Shown piece by piece: positions 36,040 through 49,581 of a stretch of DNA of 64,000 nt. The stretch is from Tetrahymena thermophila SB210. Taxonomy: Eukaryota > Ciliophora > Oligohymenophorea > Hymenostomatida > Tetrahymenidae. The stretch is from positions 124,001 to 188,000 of the forward strand of contig NW_002476495.1 of assembly GCF_000189635.1 (NCBI RefSeq), in the 5' to 3' direction. The position numbers were made by a program, and so were the translations under genes. The first letter of the stretch is position 1; each line of letters begins with the position of its first letter. A model generated the notes under the pieces. That model was not told where the DNA came from and did not search any database. It worked only from the letters and a program-made list of their open reading frames with translations.

Positions 36040-39000
36040 TTCAATTTACGAAGTTCAATATTGAGTTGGTAGTTATTCAGAAGAAGGAGATTTAAATTTT
36101 TGTTTGGAGTCTTTTTATTTCAAGAAAGAAAAGCAGTAAAGATTTTGATTGATAATTGAGTTTATTTTCAATTTGTGTATTTTGTTTCTTTGTTTGTTTG
36201 TTAAGTTTTGTTAATGAGTTTTTTTTAATATCGATGGTTTTTATTTTTTAAATATGTTTTTAAATGTTTGATTGATTAATTAATTAATTATAATTTTACT
36301 TGAAATGTTTCAGGAGATTTTGAAAGTAATTCCAGATGATCTGTCTATCTATCTATCTTGCTAACTAAAGATACCGATCACAATCAATTATCTGTAATTA
36401 AAAACTTCTCATTAATTAATTTAATTAAGTCTTATAAAAGCTTTTCCTTTTTTTTTCTATTTTCATTTACTCGTTCATTAGGATATATTTTTTCTCAAAA
36501 GTGCTGAAATGATCTTTTTGAAAATAATAATTCTAAATTAAGGTATCTTTGCTAATCATATTTTACTTACTTATGGTACATTGATATAAAACTTAAAATA
36601 TTAGTAAAACTGGAATAAAAGTAATAAAAAATGAGTTAACAATCCAATTAATTCTTACAAATTTACAGCTACAGTTGAGGCAGCTAGCTAAGATTTCGCT
36701 CTGAAGTTAGAGCAAGCTACCAGTATAGATAGCAGTTTAGGTTTAATAACTAATAAGTAAAAAAAAAAGCTTTCTCTATTCAAAATTTCCCTAGCAATTT
36801 CTCTTTTGATTACTTAAAATTTGACAATTCTATGTATGTAATTTTTTTTACTTTAAAGTTTACATAAAACTCATTTTAATTTATTAGCAATCACAAACTA
36901 AATCCTTCATCTTACCTTTACTGAAATGAATGATGTTAATTTATTGTATTTCATAGCTTTAATTTAATAGTAAAAACTTGTAAAATGCCAAAAAGTGTTT
37001 AGAGTGAGCTGTTTAATTTATAATATTCATTAAAATAAATGTTATTTGAATATTTTTTTATATTTACTAACAATTATTTTAGATGAGTCTAACATATTGA
37101 TGATATCAGGTTATTAAACAAGCACACATAATTTAACAATTAAAGAATGCATCATAAAATAATAAAGTATAAATAACCTATTGATTAATTAAATAATAAC
37201 AAAATTATTGTTATATATTGCATGAAAGGATAAATGGATTTTAAAATATTATTATTAGAGAATATAAAATATTATATTTATTGATTCATTATGAATCTTA
37301 ATTGTTACATTATAAACTAAATTTATTATTTACATTCAAATTTTTATTTTAAATTATTAGCAAAAATATAAAAATAGAATTTATAATTTCTAATATATGC
37401 TAAAAATGATATATAAAAGAATTTTATGAATATATTTATTGTAAATATAATAATGTAAATTTCCGTATTGATAGATTGATATTAATTTTCATAGAATAGT
37501 AAATATTAGTGCTTAAGAAGTAAGCTGATGCGTTTTAAATAAATATGAAAATCAAATGATTTAAAAAGAAATAGCAATCATAATATTAAATAAAATTATA
37601 AAAATAGATTTTTAAGAAGTAATAAAAGAATAAATGTACAATTCTTCACATTTTAGAGTAATTTTATGTTATAATAAATTGAATTTATTTATTTATTTGT
37701 TATTTGCACAAAGACTCATTCATAAAGATCATGTATGAATTGTACTGGATTTAAATTATTATTATTATCTTAATAATCAATAATTAATTTGACTATATTT
37801 AGTTGATTTATTAGTTCAGTACTTTTTATTAATTTAAGCATTTCAAATATTTCTCTGTCTGATCAAATATTTTCAGAATATCAATGAGAGTCTTATATTT
37901 AGAATCAAAAGAGATACTTTTAATGGATTTATTTTTAAAAATAGATATAATTATTAGTAAATTGTGTATTTAAACATACATTTGTAACCTAATAATAATT
38001 TTACTTGTATTGCCACAATAAATTTAAATTTTTATAATAGTAGAACGAATTAGTATATCTAGTGAATCTAAACACGAATTAGAGTGAATAAAGAAAGATA
38101 GATAGATTGTTAATAGTTATAAACTAATTAGATGCTTTTTTGGTAGAACAAACAAACAAACAAATTAACAAATGAGTTACTGTATTCATACCATTTACTC
38201 TTAATTTATTTCGTTTCTAATAGTATTTGCTAATTCTAATTCTAAATTATATAAAAACGTTGATTGAAAAACAGAAATTTAAGATTCAGTAATAAATAAT
38301 TTCATTTTATCTCAAAAAGTTTTCCTTCCTGAAATATATTTTCTGCTGCCATAAAACTTACAAAAAATTTAAACAGTAAATTTAGCTGATATTTTTTTAA
38401 TTTTAGTCCATATTAAAAACTAAACGAAACAATGGCTATTAGATTTATCAAATATTTCAATGGCCAGAGTTTATAAAGGACATTCAAATTAAATCGTTTT
38501 CAAAAATTAGAGCAAATAGAAAAACTTTTTCTAAATTCTTTTTAATTAGTTTACACCTTTTTTTATTAAAATATTGACGTTTATAATTGTAAAGCTAAAT
38601 ATTTTCATAAAAAAAAAATTTTTAAGATATTTTGACAGATCAGGAATAAGGCTTATTAATAAATATTTAGATATACTTTCATTTAAATTAAAGAACATGT
38701 TTGTTATCCTTCATATTTAATTGGAAATCTAATAACTTTCCTTTAAAGCACTTGAATGTTATTTAATTAAAATGTTAATGAAATTGCATTCTCCAACAAA
38801 TGCGTAAAGATCCTTATGACTATTATAAAATATAAATTTATGGTTATAAAAACATCAATGGATATTAGTAAAATATTATTTGCTTACAAAAGTGCTTTTG
38901 CTTACAGAGAAATTATAACTTCAGTAAAGAAGGTAAATAGGATTTTTACCAAAAAAATAGAAGTAGAAAGAAGTATTTATTGAATTGATATCTATCTATT

Positions 39001-40315
39001 AATAGACAAATAGAATCATTAGAAATTTAATGAAATAGACTAAATAAACAATAAATAAATTAATGCTGTTAAATAAACTCTTTTTGCATGTTACTTTTAA
39101 CTATTTTTGTCTTTATTCTTCTATTTTAATGATTTCCCTAAATCGATTAATAAAAAATTAATTTTTAAAGCGCTGCTTTTTCCTTCACTAAAACTAGTAA
39201 CACATTACTTATTTCAAACAAAATCTTTACTTTCATAAAATTATTTTTCAATCATTTTAAAAGTTATTTAAAAATTGAATAAAAATACATAAACATACTC
39301 GATAATAGTGCTAAATAGGAAAATACATTTTTAATTTTAAGTGTTAGCAAGAAAACTTGAAAAATTAAAAATTAAGTAGAAATATGCTATTCAAATGATT
39401 AAAAAAATATCATTTATATTTACTGTAAATTATTTAAATCAATACTATATTTAATCAATGAGACACTTTCTAGGTTCCCTTTTGTGGAGAGTAAAATTTG
39501 GAAATAAGTTATTGTTGGACCCTCCTTATACAAGAGTACCTACGGTATATTATTTATTAATATTTAGATATTTTTTTATTCGCTTTTTATTTATGCTTGC
39601 TTTCTTGAAATTAAAAAAAATGAAAACATAAATTAATGAATTAAATAATATTTTATTAAAGTAAAAATGAAGCATTCATAAATTAATAACTAACTTATTT
39701 AATTATATCTAGCTAGTTATTGAAATTAAACTATGGAAAAAAATTTTAGTAATATTTGATAGTATGTATTGAATATTTATTTATAAATCAATAGATAAAA
39801 TTATGCAATGAATGTTTTTTGAAAAAAAAATGTTATCTTTTAAATATTTTAATTAACTTATTAGTAAAAGTAGATTGATTTTAATTGAAAATACAATTAT
39901 TACTTTTAATTATAGATAATAAAATAGTAATTTTAAAAAATTTATTGACTTAAATTCATTCTAAAACTTATTTTTTATTTATTATTAATTGTATTAGCAT
40001 TAAAAAATGATTACAAAGAAAAACCAAGTAACTAAAATTTCTTAATAATTAGATATTATATGCCTTTAATGAATTAGATTTAGTATTTAATCACATAAAA
40101 TTATATGGAATTTTGAAATTTTTTTGTAAAATAAACAAGCTTCTCCATTTATAAGATTAATATGAATATATTTTATCTTATTTTTGAAATTGAAGTAATA
40201 CTGGAAAGAAATAATAGTAAAAACAAAACTGATCCTTAATTAATATATTAAATGCATACACATAAATAAATAATTGATAAATAAAAGTTATATTGTTTTT
40301 TTTTGTATTTTTTTC
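36040..40315. other. gene-poor AT-rich region with two less AT-rich islands
   Basis: About 4.3 kb without a supportable gene. One island (36630-36850, plus) has a protein-like frame with TATVEAASQDFALKLEQATS but no start in that frame, and an in-frame TGA lies just upstream. It could be an exon of an unresolved small gene. A second island at 39460-39545 (around GGTTCCCTTTTGTGGAG) stands out by GC content and has no interpretation. The rest is low-complexity AT. Confidence 0.45.
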
Positions 40316-41474
40316 TCATTATTTAAAAATCAAATATCCACCTAGTATGGCTGGGTGTTAATATCTGTTCAAACCAGACCAGCAAATTATCTAATTAACA
40401 GACTCATAAAACAGATTTATTTTCTTCTAAATTAACTGAGTATCCTTTTTTTCTACAATTTCATGGAAATATTCATACAGCTCCACCATTTCAGCTTCTA
40501 TTTCATAAACTATTAAAAGTTGATATTTTTATTGAAAGAAATAAGAAAGGAGCTCGTTTTAGATTTGTTTGGTCAATTTATTGGCAAAATAACAATTTAC
40601 AAAGCATTAAACAGTTTCCAAAATGTATTGCTGCTATTATTATTTTTCACTCTTTTAACTCTAATACTCAAAACGTTTATTTTACGCTTAAATGACTTCA
40701 CTAAAGCTAATCTATATAAATTCTTTTTAATAGTTCCTCCTAAGCTTAATTCTAATAGTAGAATATTAACTCTTTTTCAATTTTAACATGTATCCATCAA
40801 TAATTTCTTAGTCTTCTATCTATATTTCTTCTTTTCTTGAAACATTAATAACAGCATCTTAGCAAGTTACCTTTAAAGTGTTTTCTTAACTGTTTTGTTC
40901 TTTAGTTTCTAGAATAAATATATTTTCACTAAAATCATATGTCAATCTATAATTGTCATCAAAGCTAAAACTGATTAAAAACTATGTCTTTATTAATAGA
41001 TAAATATAAAATATTTTTATTAATTAATGTAAAAATACTTTTATTAATTGATTAAATAATTAATAAACTTTTGTGCTAATTAATGCCTATACTTAAATTG
41101 AAAAATATATCTTGTCTTATAGTTTTTTAAATTAGAGTAGATGGAAACACTTAGGTTTAAGTTTATGATAAATTAATTATATTTGATTTAAAGATATATT
41201 TAAATAAAAATAGTACATTTTTTTTGTTTTTTTAAGAAAAACCATTATTATTTTCAGCAATTGAATTTTATATTTATTTCTCAGAATTATAAAATTAATC
41301 TTTCATTATTGAGCTATTTTGATAGTTATAAAAGCTTTTAATCTTAGCTTCTATTTCAAGACTTCTATCATGTTTGAGATTCTTCACGATACCTTTCCCT
41401 ATGAATTTAGTTACCTTATTAGAGGTAAGTTAAGGTAATGAGAGTTTTTCGTTTTGTACTTCTGAATATTTCAT
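40316..41474 (-). CDS. unrecognised Gln/Glu/Lys-rich protein
   Basis: The first exon starts at ATG 41474 (MKYSEVQNEKLSLPQL) and runs about 88 codons to a GTACTA donor near 41217. A short middle exon near 41095-41150 is likely. The last exon is open from about 41005 to TGA at 40316-40318, about 230 codons, which is long for chance. The C-terminal part is Gln-rich with acidic helices (EIEAEMVELYEYFHEIVEKK) and ends WSGLNRYQHPAILGGYLIF. No known domain or signal peptide was seen. The splice junctions around 41000-41220 are not settled. Confidence 0.5.
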
Positions 41475-42173
41475 AATTAAATCAGGAAAGTATTTTTCTT
41501 TTTTTAGCTAAAATATATCTTACTCTTTTTTTTAATTAATAATAATTATATTTTTTTAAACTCAATTAATTACAAATTTTAAAGTAATTTTCAGCTTAAT
41601 ATTTGGACAAGCTATATAAAATACTTTTATATTTGTTTTCTATTTTAACAAATTAAATGCTTTTATTTAAATTTTTTTTTCTTGATAATAGTAAGCTTTT
41701 TTAACATCTGACAATTAAATTAATATGAAGCGAATAAATTGAAATAGATTTTTTATAAATAAATTAACAAAGAAAGACAATTAACTTTTTTTATGTTTAT
41801 GGTTTTTGATGATATTTTAGTTTAAATGTAGAATCCTTTTGTTATAATAAATTTTTTAGTAGATCTTAATTAATTATTTAAATTTACTCAATTATATCGA
41901 TTATTATTTATCAAGGAGGCTTAAATCAACAAATTGATTGATTATTATTTATTTATTATCAATAAAATGAATTTCTTAAACAATTAACTGAACTCTACAA
42001 ACGACAGAGTTTTTGAAATAAATGGGAGATTAGTTGTAAAATATTTATTTTGAATGCATTCAATTATTTAAATAAAATTTGGAAATCAATTATTTATTTA
42101 TTTACTTGCTTAAGCTGTCTGTACGTACATTAATTATGATTTATATTTTTTAATTTTTAAGGTAAAAAAAACA
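41475..42173. other. intergenic, divergent promoters
   Basis: 700 bp of AT-rich DNA between divergent genes (the Gln-rich gene on minus, the CFAP57-like gene on plus). No coding segment is supported. No regulatory element can be identified by eye. Confidence 0.5.
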
Positions 42174-45100
42174 ATGTGGACCAAGGGAGGGACTGAATTT
42201 ATGAATGGAGCTACATTTAGCATTGAATCTACTCACGGGTGCTATCAGCAAATTATAAACAGAAATATTTGTTTTGTGAATCAAAAAACATTAGCGTTTC
42301 TTAGTGGAAAGCACATTGTCATCTAAGATATTATTTCTCAAAAACAGTAAATAATTATGAAGAATCTCGATGACAGTGAGGTTTCATGCATGAATCATTA
42401 CCAAAAGAATGAAAATTCAACAATAAAGATAGCTTTAGGGTTTAAGGCACAAGCAAAAAAGATGGCTTAAGTAATCTATCTGTCTTTATGTTTGTTTATT
42501 CTGCTAATTTATATAAAGTAGGAGTAACTCTCTATCTTAAGACATTTAAAATCATTATAAAAAGGCTAAGATTTACAAATCAAAGAAAAACATACAACAG
42601 AATTTCATTCATAATCACTTACCAGCTTAGACTGGAATTATAGATATTGGTTTCATCTTTCAAAGTAAGGTAAATAAAAAACTAATAACATTATTTTTAT
42701 TACTGAACAAATATGCATGTGATAATTAATTATCAATTTACGTTTAAAAGGTTTTTATTACCCTTGCTGAAAACACTGAATAGAAGGAATCGTATGTAAA
42801 TATTTGGAAATCGAAGGATGAATCATATGTTTGTAATTAAACAGTAGACTTTTGTCTAACAAAGGCAATTGCTTCACCTTTATCTTAAGATGAGTTTTTT
42901 ATATTCAATAGCAAAAGAGTTTATTTATGGCACTATGATATTCAAAACGGGAAATTAAACTTTTAGAAACTCTAGTTAAATATAATTGGCTCTAAACAAG
43001 AATAGATTATTGACATTGCTTTTCTTCATGACACTCCTTATAATGGAATTATAACTAATTAAAACTATTTATATTTCTCCAAATCAAATAATTTGATACA
43101 ATCTATTCAACTCTTAGCCAATTTCTAAAACTACTCATCCGAATGCAAATGCATCAGCTCTGTAAACAAACATAAATATTTCTTCAATTATTGTGAATCT
43201 CAGCTTTGTTAATTAATTTTAGAAATGATAATTTTTAAAAAATTCATCTTGAATTTTAGAATTATTTTGGTTTTGATTCAAAGCTAATTCAAATTCATAA
43301 ATAAATAAAGGTAAAAAAAGGTTTTGCAATCGGATTTTAAGGGAATTTCAATGGAGTGCATTTATACAGATAGAGCTAGGCAGATGAAGAGTTAATATTC
43401 GAGAGGGAAATTTAAGTAGAGAAAATGGCATATGATATTTCAAAGCAAAAAATTTTAAGCACAACTTAAATAATGTGTGACAAAGACGAGACATATTTAA
43501 TTTTAGGAATAATCTACAATAAAAGAGAGTCTAATATGCAGCAATTTAAGAAGTAAAAGGAGTTTGCACTGAATATAGGAGATACAGATCCGAGTAATTA
43601 AGGAGAATAATCTGCTTAAACATAAAAACAGAATATGCTTAGAATACAAGATTTAAAATAAAAATAGGCATAAGAATTGAAAAATTCGACATTGCTTAGA
43701 AGAATTGACTTCTTAATTTTTGATTTCTAATAACTAAAAGAGGAATTTAATTACAAATATTTTTAAAATTCATTCACTCCAGTTTTTAATTGTGGAGTCT
43801 TGAAAGGAGCTATAGTAGACATGTCAATTTGCCACTCGAAGAATATAATTGTCTTAATATCAGAAGATAAGTAGTTCTTAGTATTTGAATTCAATCAAAA
43901 ATAAGGTTGTTACAAATGTTCTTTCATACAATCATTTTCAGACTAATTGTATTCAGTTTCTATACACCCATTATTTATTTAAGTAGCCATAGGTCTAAAA
44001 GAAGAGTAAAATTTTATTAATATTCATTTATTTCAATTTTTTGATTGATATGAATTACACTTAATAAAAATTAAAAATATAAAATATTTAAACATGATTT
44101 AACATATGATTTTAAATTGTTTAAAAAAATCAATGAAATGAATGATATTATTTTATATTTTTAAGTTAAAATTTAACTTCAATTTTATTAATCAACTTTA
44201 AATTAAATTTCTTAAACTTAATTTAAACCATCAAAATTATATTATCATCTATCTCGAAATAATGTTTAATGAATATTTTAGTTATTTAAGCTCTAAAAAA
44301 AATAAATTATTTATTCATCATCATTTTAAGCAAAAATAAATTTATTAATAACTAATTAATTGTTTAAAAGTATTATTAAGTTTTGAAAATAAACATATTG
44401 GATATTAATTGAGTTATAGGAACACTTTATTATTAATTATGTTAAGCAAAATAATTTTTAAAATAATTAATTAGCTTTTTTAATGGATTAAATAAAAACT
44501 ATTTAGGTTTTAAGTTTATTATTTTGATATTAATAATTTAACTTTATTTAAAACATTTATTTGTTACTTAAGTTTAAGGATAAATACTTATAATTCAATC
44601 AAAATTGAAATTAGTTTTTAAATTTATTTAAAAATTTTAAGTAATTAAGTTTGATTAATAAAAATTAGATTAAAAGTGCTGTATTTGGTTAATTCTGAAA
44701 TGAAGCAAATATACTCTGAACTAACTAAGCAATGCTTTGCTGTCAGATACAACTAGAGTGGAAATATACTTGCAGCTGGTATTTTTATTTTTAATTTTTA
44801 ATTGAAATTAATCATTCAAATTTTAAATGACAGCAAATTATTAAAATATATGCATGTACAACCCTTATTCGTTTGAGATTTTGTATATCTTAAATAGCTT
44901 AAACTCAGGAGCTATAAATCAGCTGAAGTGGTTTAACTAAGATTAAATACTAGTTTCAAGCTGTGTTTTAGGTTCAGTTCAGTGTTGGAATTTATCAAGA
45001 AGTATGTGCATTATTCTTTAGTTTAAATTGTTTTTTAAGTTAACTATTTAAAAGAATAAAAAATGATTGATCACACGAGCAAAGCAGGAGTAAAATTTAC

Positions 45101-48100
45101 TATGGTTGCTTATGATCCAGATTATGATTTAGTCATTAAATGCACAATTGATAATAAAGTTAAATTATTTTCTGATAAAGGTCAAACTCTTCTTTACGAT
45201 ATGGATATTTAGCCAATTACGTTTACATATGTTTAAATAGTCAAAGTAAATTAACATAACGTTTTATTCTTCTTTTGCTTTAAATTAATTAATTAATTCA
45301 TTTAAATTAAATTAAAACAATAAATAAAATAGATTTAGCAAAATACTTTTATGTTATTAACTAAAAATAAATTGAATTTTGAAAATATTTTTATTTAGAA
45401 AGTTAAATTTTAATATAGGAAATGAGTATTGTTTTATTTGGGACAAACCTAGGAACTGTAAGAATGTATTTATGGCCGTTTGATATTAGCTTAAAGGCTC
45501 AAGAATTTTTAGAAATTCCTATTCACTAAGGAGAAGTTAGATGTCTCAATATTAGCAGAGATTTTTTGTATATGTGCAGTGGCAGCATAGATGGAGATAT
45601 TTATTTTACTAAAATGAGAGAGTATTAAGATGGTTTAGAGGTTTCAACATTAAGAGAATACAAGAAGAATCTTCTCAAATCTCTAAATTAGCTTCATAAT
45701 TCTACTATTTAAGGAAATTAGAATATGGCATTTTTCATCACATAAGAAACACACAGTCTATTTAACAGGCTATTTGATTTTAATAACGTTAAGAAGACAA
45801 GTGAAAGTTATTTGTATTTATTAAATGACCTAGCTTTATGGAATTTTTAAAGCTACAATGATATCAAAGACTCATTAAAGGAACTAAATTATTAGATAAA
45901 TGATTTAATTACCATCATCGATGATAAAAAGGCTAATAAAACCATTAAAATTTAGAAAAAAGTTGAAGATAAATCACAAGAGTGCAAAGAAGCTGTTTAA
46001 GTTAAAAACTAAGAATTTACCCAGCTAAAAAACGAATTTAAAGAGAAATTAGTTGTAATCAAGAAATAACTCTCTGATCTTTAGAATAACTATAAGACAG
46101 ATATTTAAAAAATTGAAGATGAGTATCATGATAAATTGATCTAAGAGTATGACCAGTTTTCTTATTTGAATGAAATAAAAAGTTAGTTGCTCTAACAAAA
46201 TGAAGAATAAATCAATTCTGACAAAGAAAAGTACAGATCAGTCTTTGAAAAAAAATTGTTAAAATATAAAAAAAAGTAAATTTTTTATTTTCTTTAAATT
46301 AGTTTAATCCTTCGGTTTTCATAAGGTATATTTTATACCATAAAGTCTCTTTAAATTTTATCTGAAATTAATTTTATGTTTTGGTAGAACATAAAATAAT
46401 TTTCAAATATATTTTTAAATTTTAATGCAGTTTATTTGATAAAGTAGACTTGAAGATTTATGTTATATATTTAATTATTTATTTATAATCTTTATTTATT
46501 TTTAAATTTTTAAGAAAATTAAGTAATAAAATTTAATATATAATTATTTTAACTTTGAATAGGTATTAAAAAGAAGAGCAAAATTATTCAACTGCCTTGA
46601 CTCAGATTAGAATAAATTAAATTGAATTTGAAGAAATACAAAAACAGGAAGCTGAAGAGTTCTCAGAATATCTTGATCTTATAAAATAAAAGCTTCTGTA
46701 AGAGAAATAATACTAACTCAAAAGATCAGATGACTTGAGAACTTCTAACACAAAATTTTCTAAAGGAATAGAAGGTTTTTTAGAAAAATAACATAATGGA
46801 GAAAGGACTATTTTAGAACTTCAATATCAAATCACTTCTTAAAAACAAGCTATTCAAATTTCAAAATAAACATAATAATAACTCAAAGTAAGCTATTTAT
46901 TCATATTGCATTTTACTTATTTACTCTCTCATTTGAATTGTTTAGATTTAATTATTTATTTTTTGAATTATTTACGAATTAGTTTAAAATGTTTATTCTT
47001 TGTTTATTCAATTATAGGGATAGCTTAAAGAAAAAGAAATTATTATAAATGGCCAGGAATAAGAAATTTAAGCTTTTAGATACAAAAATTAGCATCTATA
47101 AAATTATAAAGCTGTTTATGATTATAAATTACAAGTCTTGTAAGATGAATAGGATCCGTTGAATGAGCATCTTGCTGAGATTGAGGTGCATAAATATATT
47201 TATTTTTTTGTAATTGATGTTAAAATTAATTTTTAATTAATATAGAAAAAAACTAGAGACGTGTATAAGGATTTATTGTCTCAATCTAATGAGAAGTAAT
47301 AGTTAGAGTAAGAGATTGAAAATAAGAATTAGCTTTTAAATGAAAAAAAAGTTTAAGATAAAAAGAAAAAGGAGTTAATGATGGAAATTAATTACAAAAT
47401 AGACTCTTTTCAATTTGTAATTCAATTTATTTATTTATCTTTAAAAATAATTTTGATTTTTAATCAATAAATAATTAGGAAATTAATCAAATGCTCAAAA
47501 AATTAGATTTTGAAAATTGGTAGAAAAACCTGGAAAGTTTATATGAAAAATATTTTGGCGAGAGTAACAATGTGATAAATTATTTTACTTAGAAAAACAG
47601 CAAAATTGGTTGGAAAGACAAAAAACTCTAAGAGAAATATGAGAAGGAGAAAGTGTTGATGATCTAAGACTCAAACGAAATGAACTAGCAGAGGTAGGAA
47701 GAAGCCTTGTTAAAGGATGTTAATTAACTCAATAAAATCGTAAAGATAACAAATAACTAGCTCAACAACAAATCCAATTCTGATAACAACTTGCAAATCA
47801 GAATAAAAGACTAGCACGATTAAGCCCATGATTAAAATTTAATTTTGCTTAATGAATGTAATAAATTAGTTGAAGAAAAAACCAAACTAAAGGAAACTCT
47901 GCACAAAATGATAAAAGAATATGAGCAAATTTCAAAAGAAATTGATGAATCAACTGGTCAAAAATCAGAATAAAAGGAATTAGATGTTTATTAAATAATA
48001 TCTTAGAAAGGCTTTAATTAAAATTTTCAAAAAAGACCTTTTTATTCTCCTATGCAGAGAGCTAATTAAACTTAAAACAGCCCATTTATAGCTAAGAGAG

Positions 48101-48708
48101 ATGGCTCAGCTGATAATTTCAGAAACAAAACAACATATTCTCCTAGATAATTTAAGTATAATTGCAAATTTATCAATAAAATATTTGTTTTAAAATATAA
48201 AAATAAATTAATTTTATTTTTAGGTTTTCGTAAAAAGATAACCTAGACAAAATAAAAGATGATCTGGATGAAGATGAAGATTATGACAACCAGAAAGCTT
48301 TTTCTCCACTAAGAAAAATGAAGAGATTGCTTAAAGATATTGACTAATTTTCGAAGATTTCAAACTAAATATAAGAAAATAAGAGAGAGTAACATAATCA
48401 TTCATCAATTAATAAGTCTCTATCTCCAAGCCCAGCGTTTAGGTCAGTTTAAAATTCATCAAAAGATTTGAATCCTCGGCCTCCAAGTGGTTAGATTTTA
48501 AATAATAAAATTTTAAAAAATCAATGTAAATTTTAAATTTAAAATGAAAAAATCTAAAAATAATTTTTTTATAAAAGCACCAAAAAACTAAAAATTGCAA
48601 GAAAATAGAGGTTCACCTAAATCAAAAAACTCTTCTTCTTCCTCTAGTGTCCGTATTATTCCAGCTCCTTCCCAGTATAAAACTAATTCTTAACAAGAAC
48701 AACATTGA
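42174..48708 (+). CDS. CFAP57: CFAP57/WDR65-like ciliary WD40 and coiled-coil protein
   Basis: About 14 exons encode roughly 1,500 residues. The N-terminal part follows the CFAP57 (WDR65) pattern: NRNICFVNQKTLAFL at the first blade. At about 44669-45000 come LYLVNSEMKQIYSEL, GNILAAANYQNICMY and LKWFNQDQILVSS followed by Gln-Cys-Trp-Asn-Leu-Ser, the order of the second beta-propeller. The next segment has VLFGTNLGTVRMY and HQGEVRCLNIS, and then long Gln/Glu/Lys coiled coils (from about 45830 to 48000) and a Ser/Pro-rich tail. CFAP57 binds the inner dynein arm g/d region of the axoneme. The intron at 44006-44668 (663 nt) is long for this gene set. Several other junctions were placed by eye only. 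Tetrahymena is known to carry several CFAP57 paralogs; which one this is cannot be decided here. Confidence 0.78.
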
Positions 48709-49581
48709 TTGATTCCTCTTAAAAATAAATTAAATATTTTAAATTTTTTTTTTCAATTAAAATTTAAAATAAACACTCAAGTTAATAAAATTAAAATGTA
48801 CATTTATTAAATTAATTTTTATTGTAAATAAAATGGTGTTTTGCATTTTTATATCTTAAGAATAAAATTAATTCATTTAATTATCTAAAAAAACTTAATC
48901 TATTAGATACAAATGATTCTATTAAATTATTCTTAAGAATATCTATGATTATTGATATTAAGGTAATTTTCATTTTTTAAATTAAGTAATGAAAAAATAT
49001 GAAATGACTTGATTAATTTTATATATTTTTTTTCATATTTTAAAAGAATAATTTTTCTGAATAAAAAAATTTTTATCAGTAATTGTAAAGAAATAATTAT
49101 TAATTAGGAGAAATAAAATCCTTTATGAGATAAGTAATTCTAAAAAATATTTAATTTTATTTACTATAAAATACTTAATATAATTTCAATTGGTAAATAA
49201 TTAGGAATAAAATAATAATGTTAAAGAAATTATACACACAACTTTTATTCAAGAGAATCAAGCAATCGCTTTTCATTCGTTGTTAATTTATTTTTGAGAT
49301 AAAATTTCAGAAATATTCTAATTAGTTTTTTTTAATTTTTGATAAAAAATATCTAATTTGAATGTTAAATTATTAAACAAATTTTTTTAGAAAGACATAA
49401 TTTATTTAAGACAATCAATATATACATATAAATAGATAGATATGTGAATAGGCGATATCAAAAAAATCTTGTAAAATATTTAATTCAAAAACAATCAAAT
49501 TAGTTAGTAAATTAGAAAAGAAAAATTAGATTTTGTAAAATCTAAAAAATTAATTAATTAATTTAGAATTTTTAGGTAGAA
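48709..49581. other. intergenic, no gene seen
   Basis: AT-rich spacer between two plus-strand genes. No coding or structural signal was seen. The last few bases before 49582 (TTTTTAGGTAGAA) could be an acceptor for a 5'-UTR intron of the downstream gene. Confidence 0.5.
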
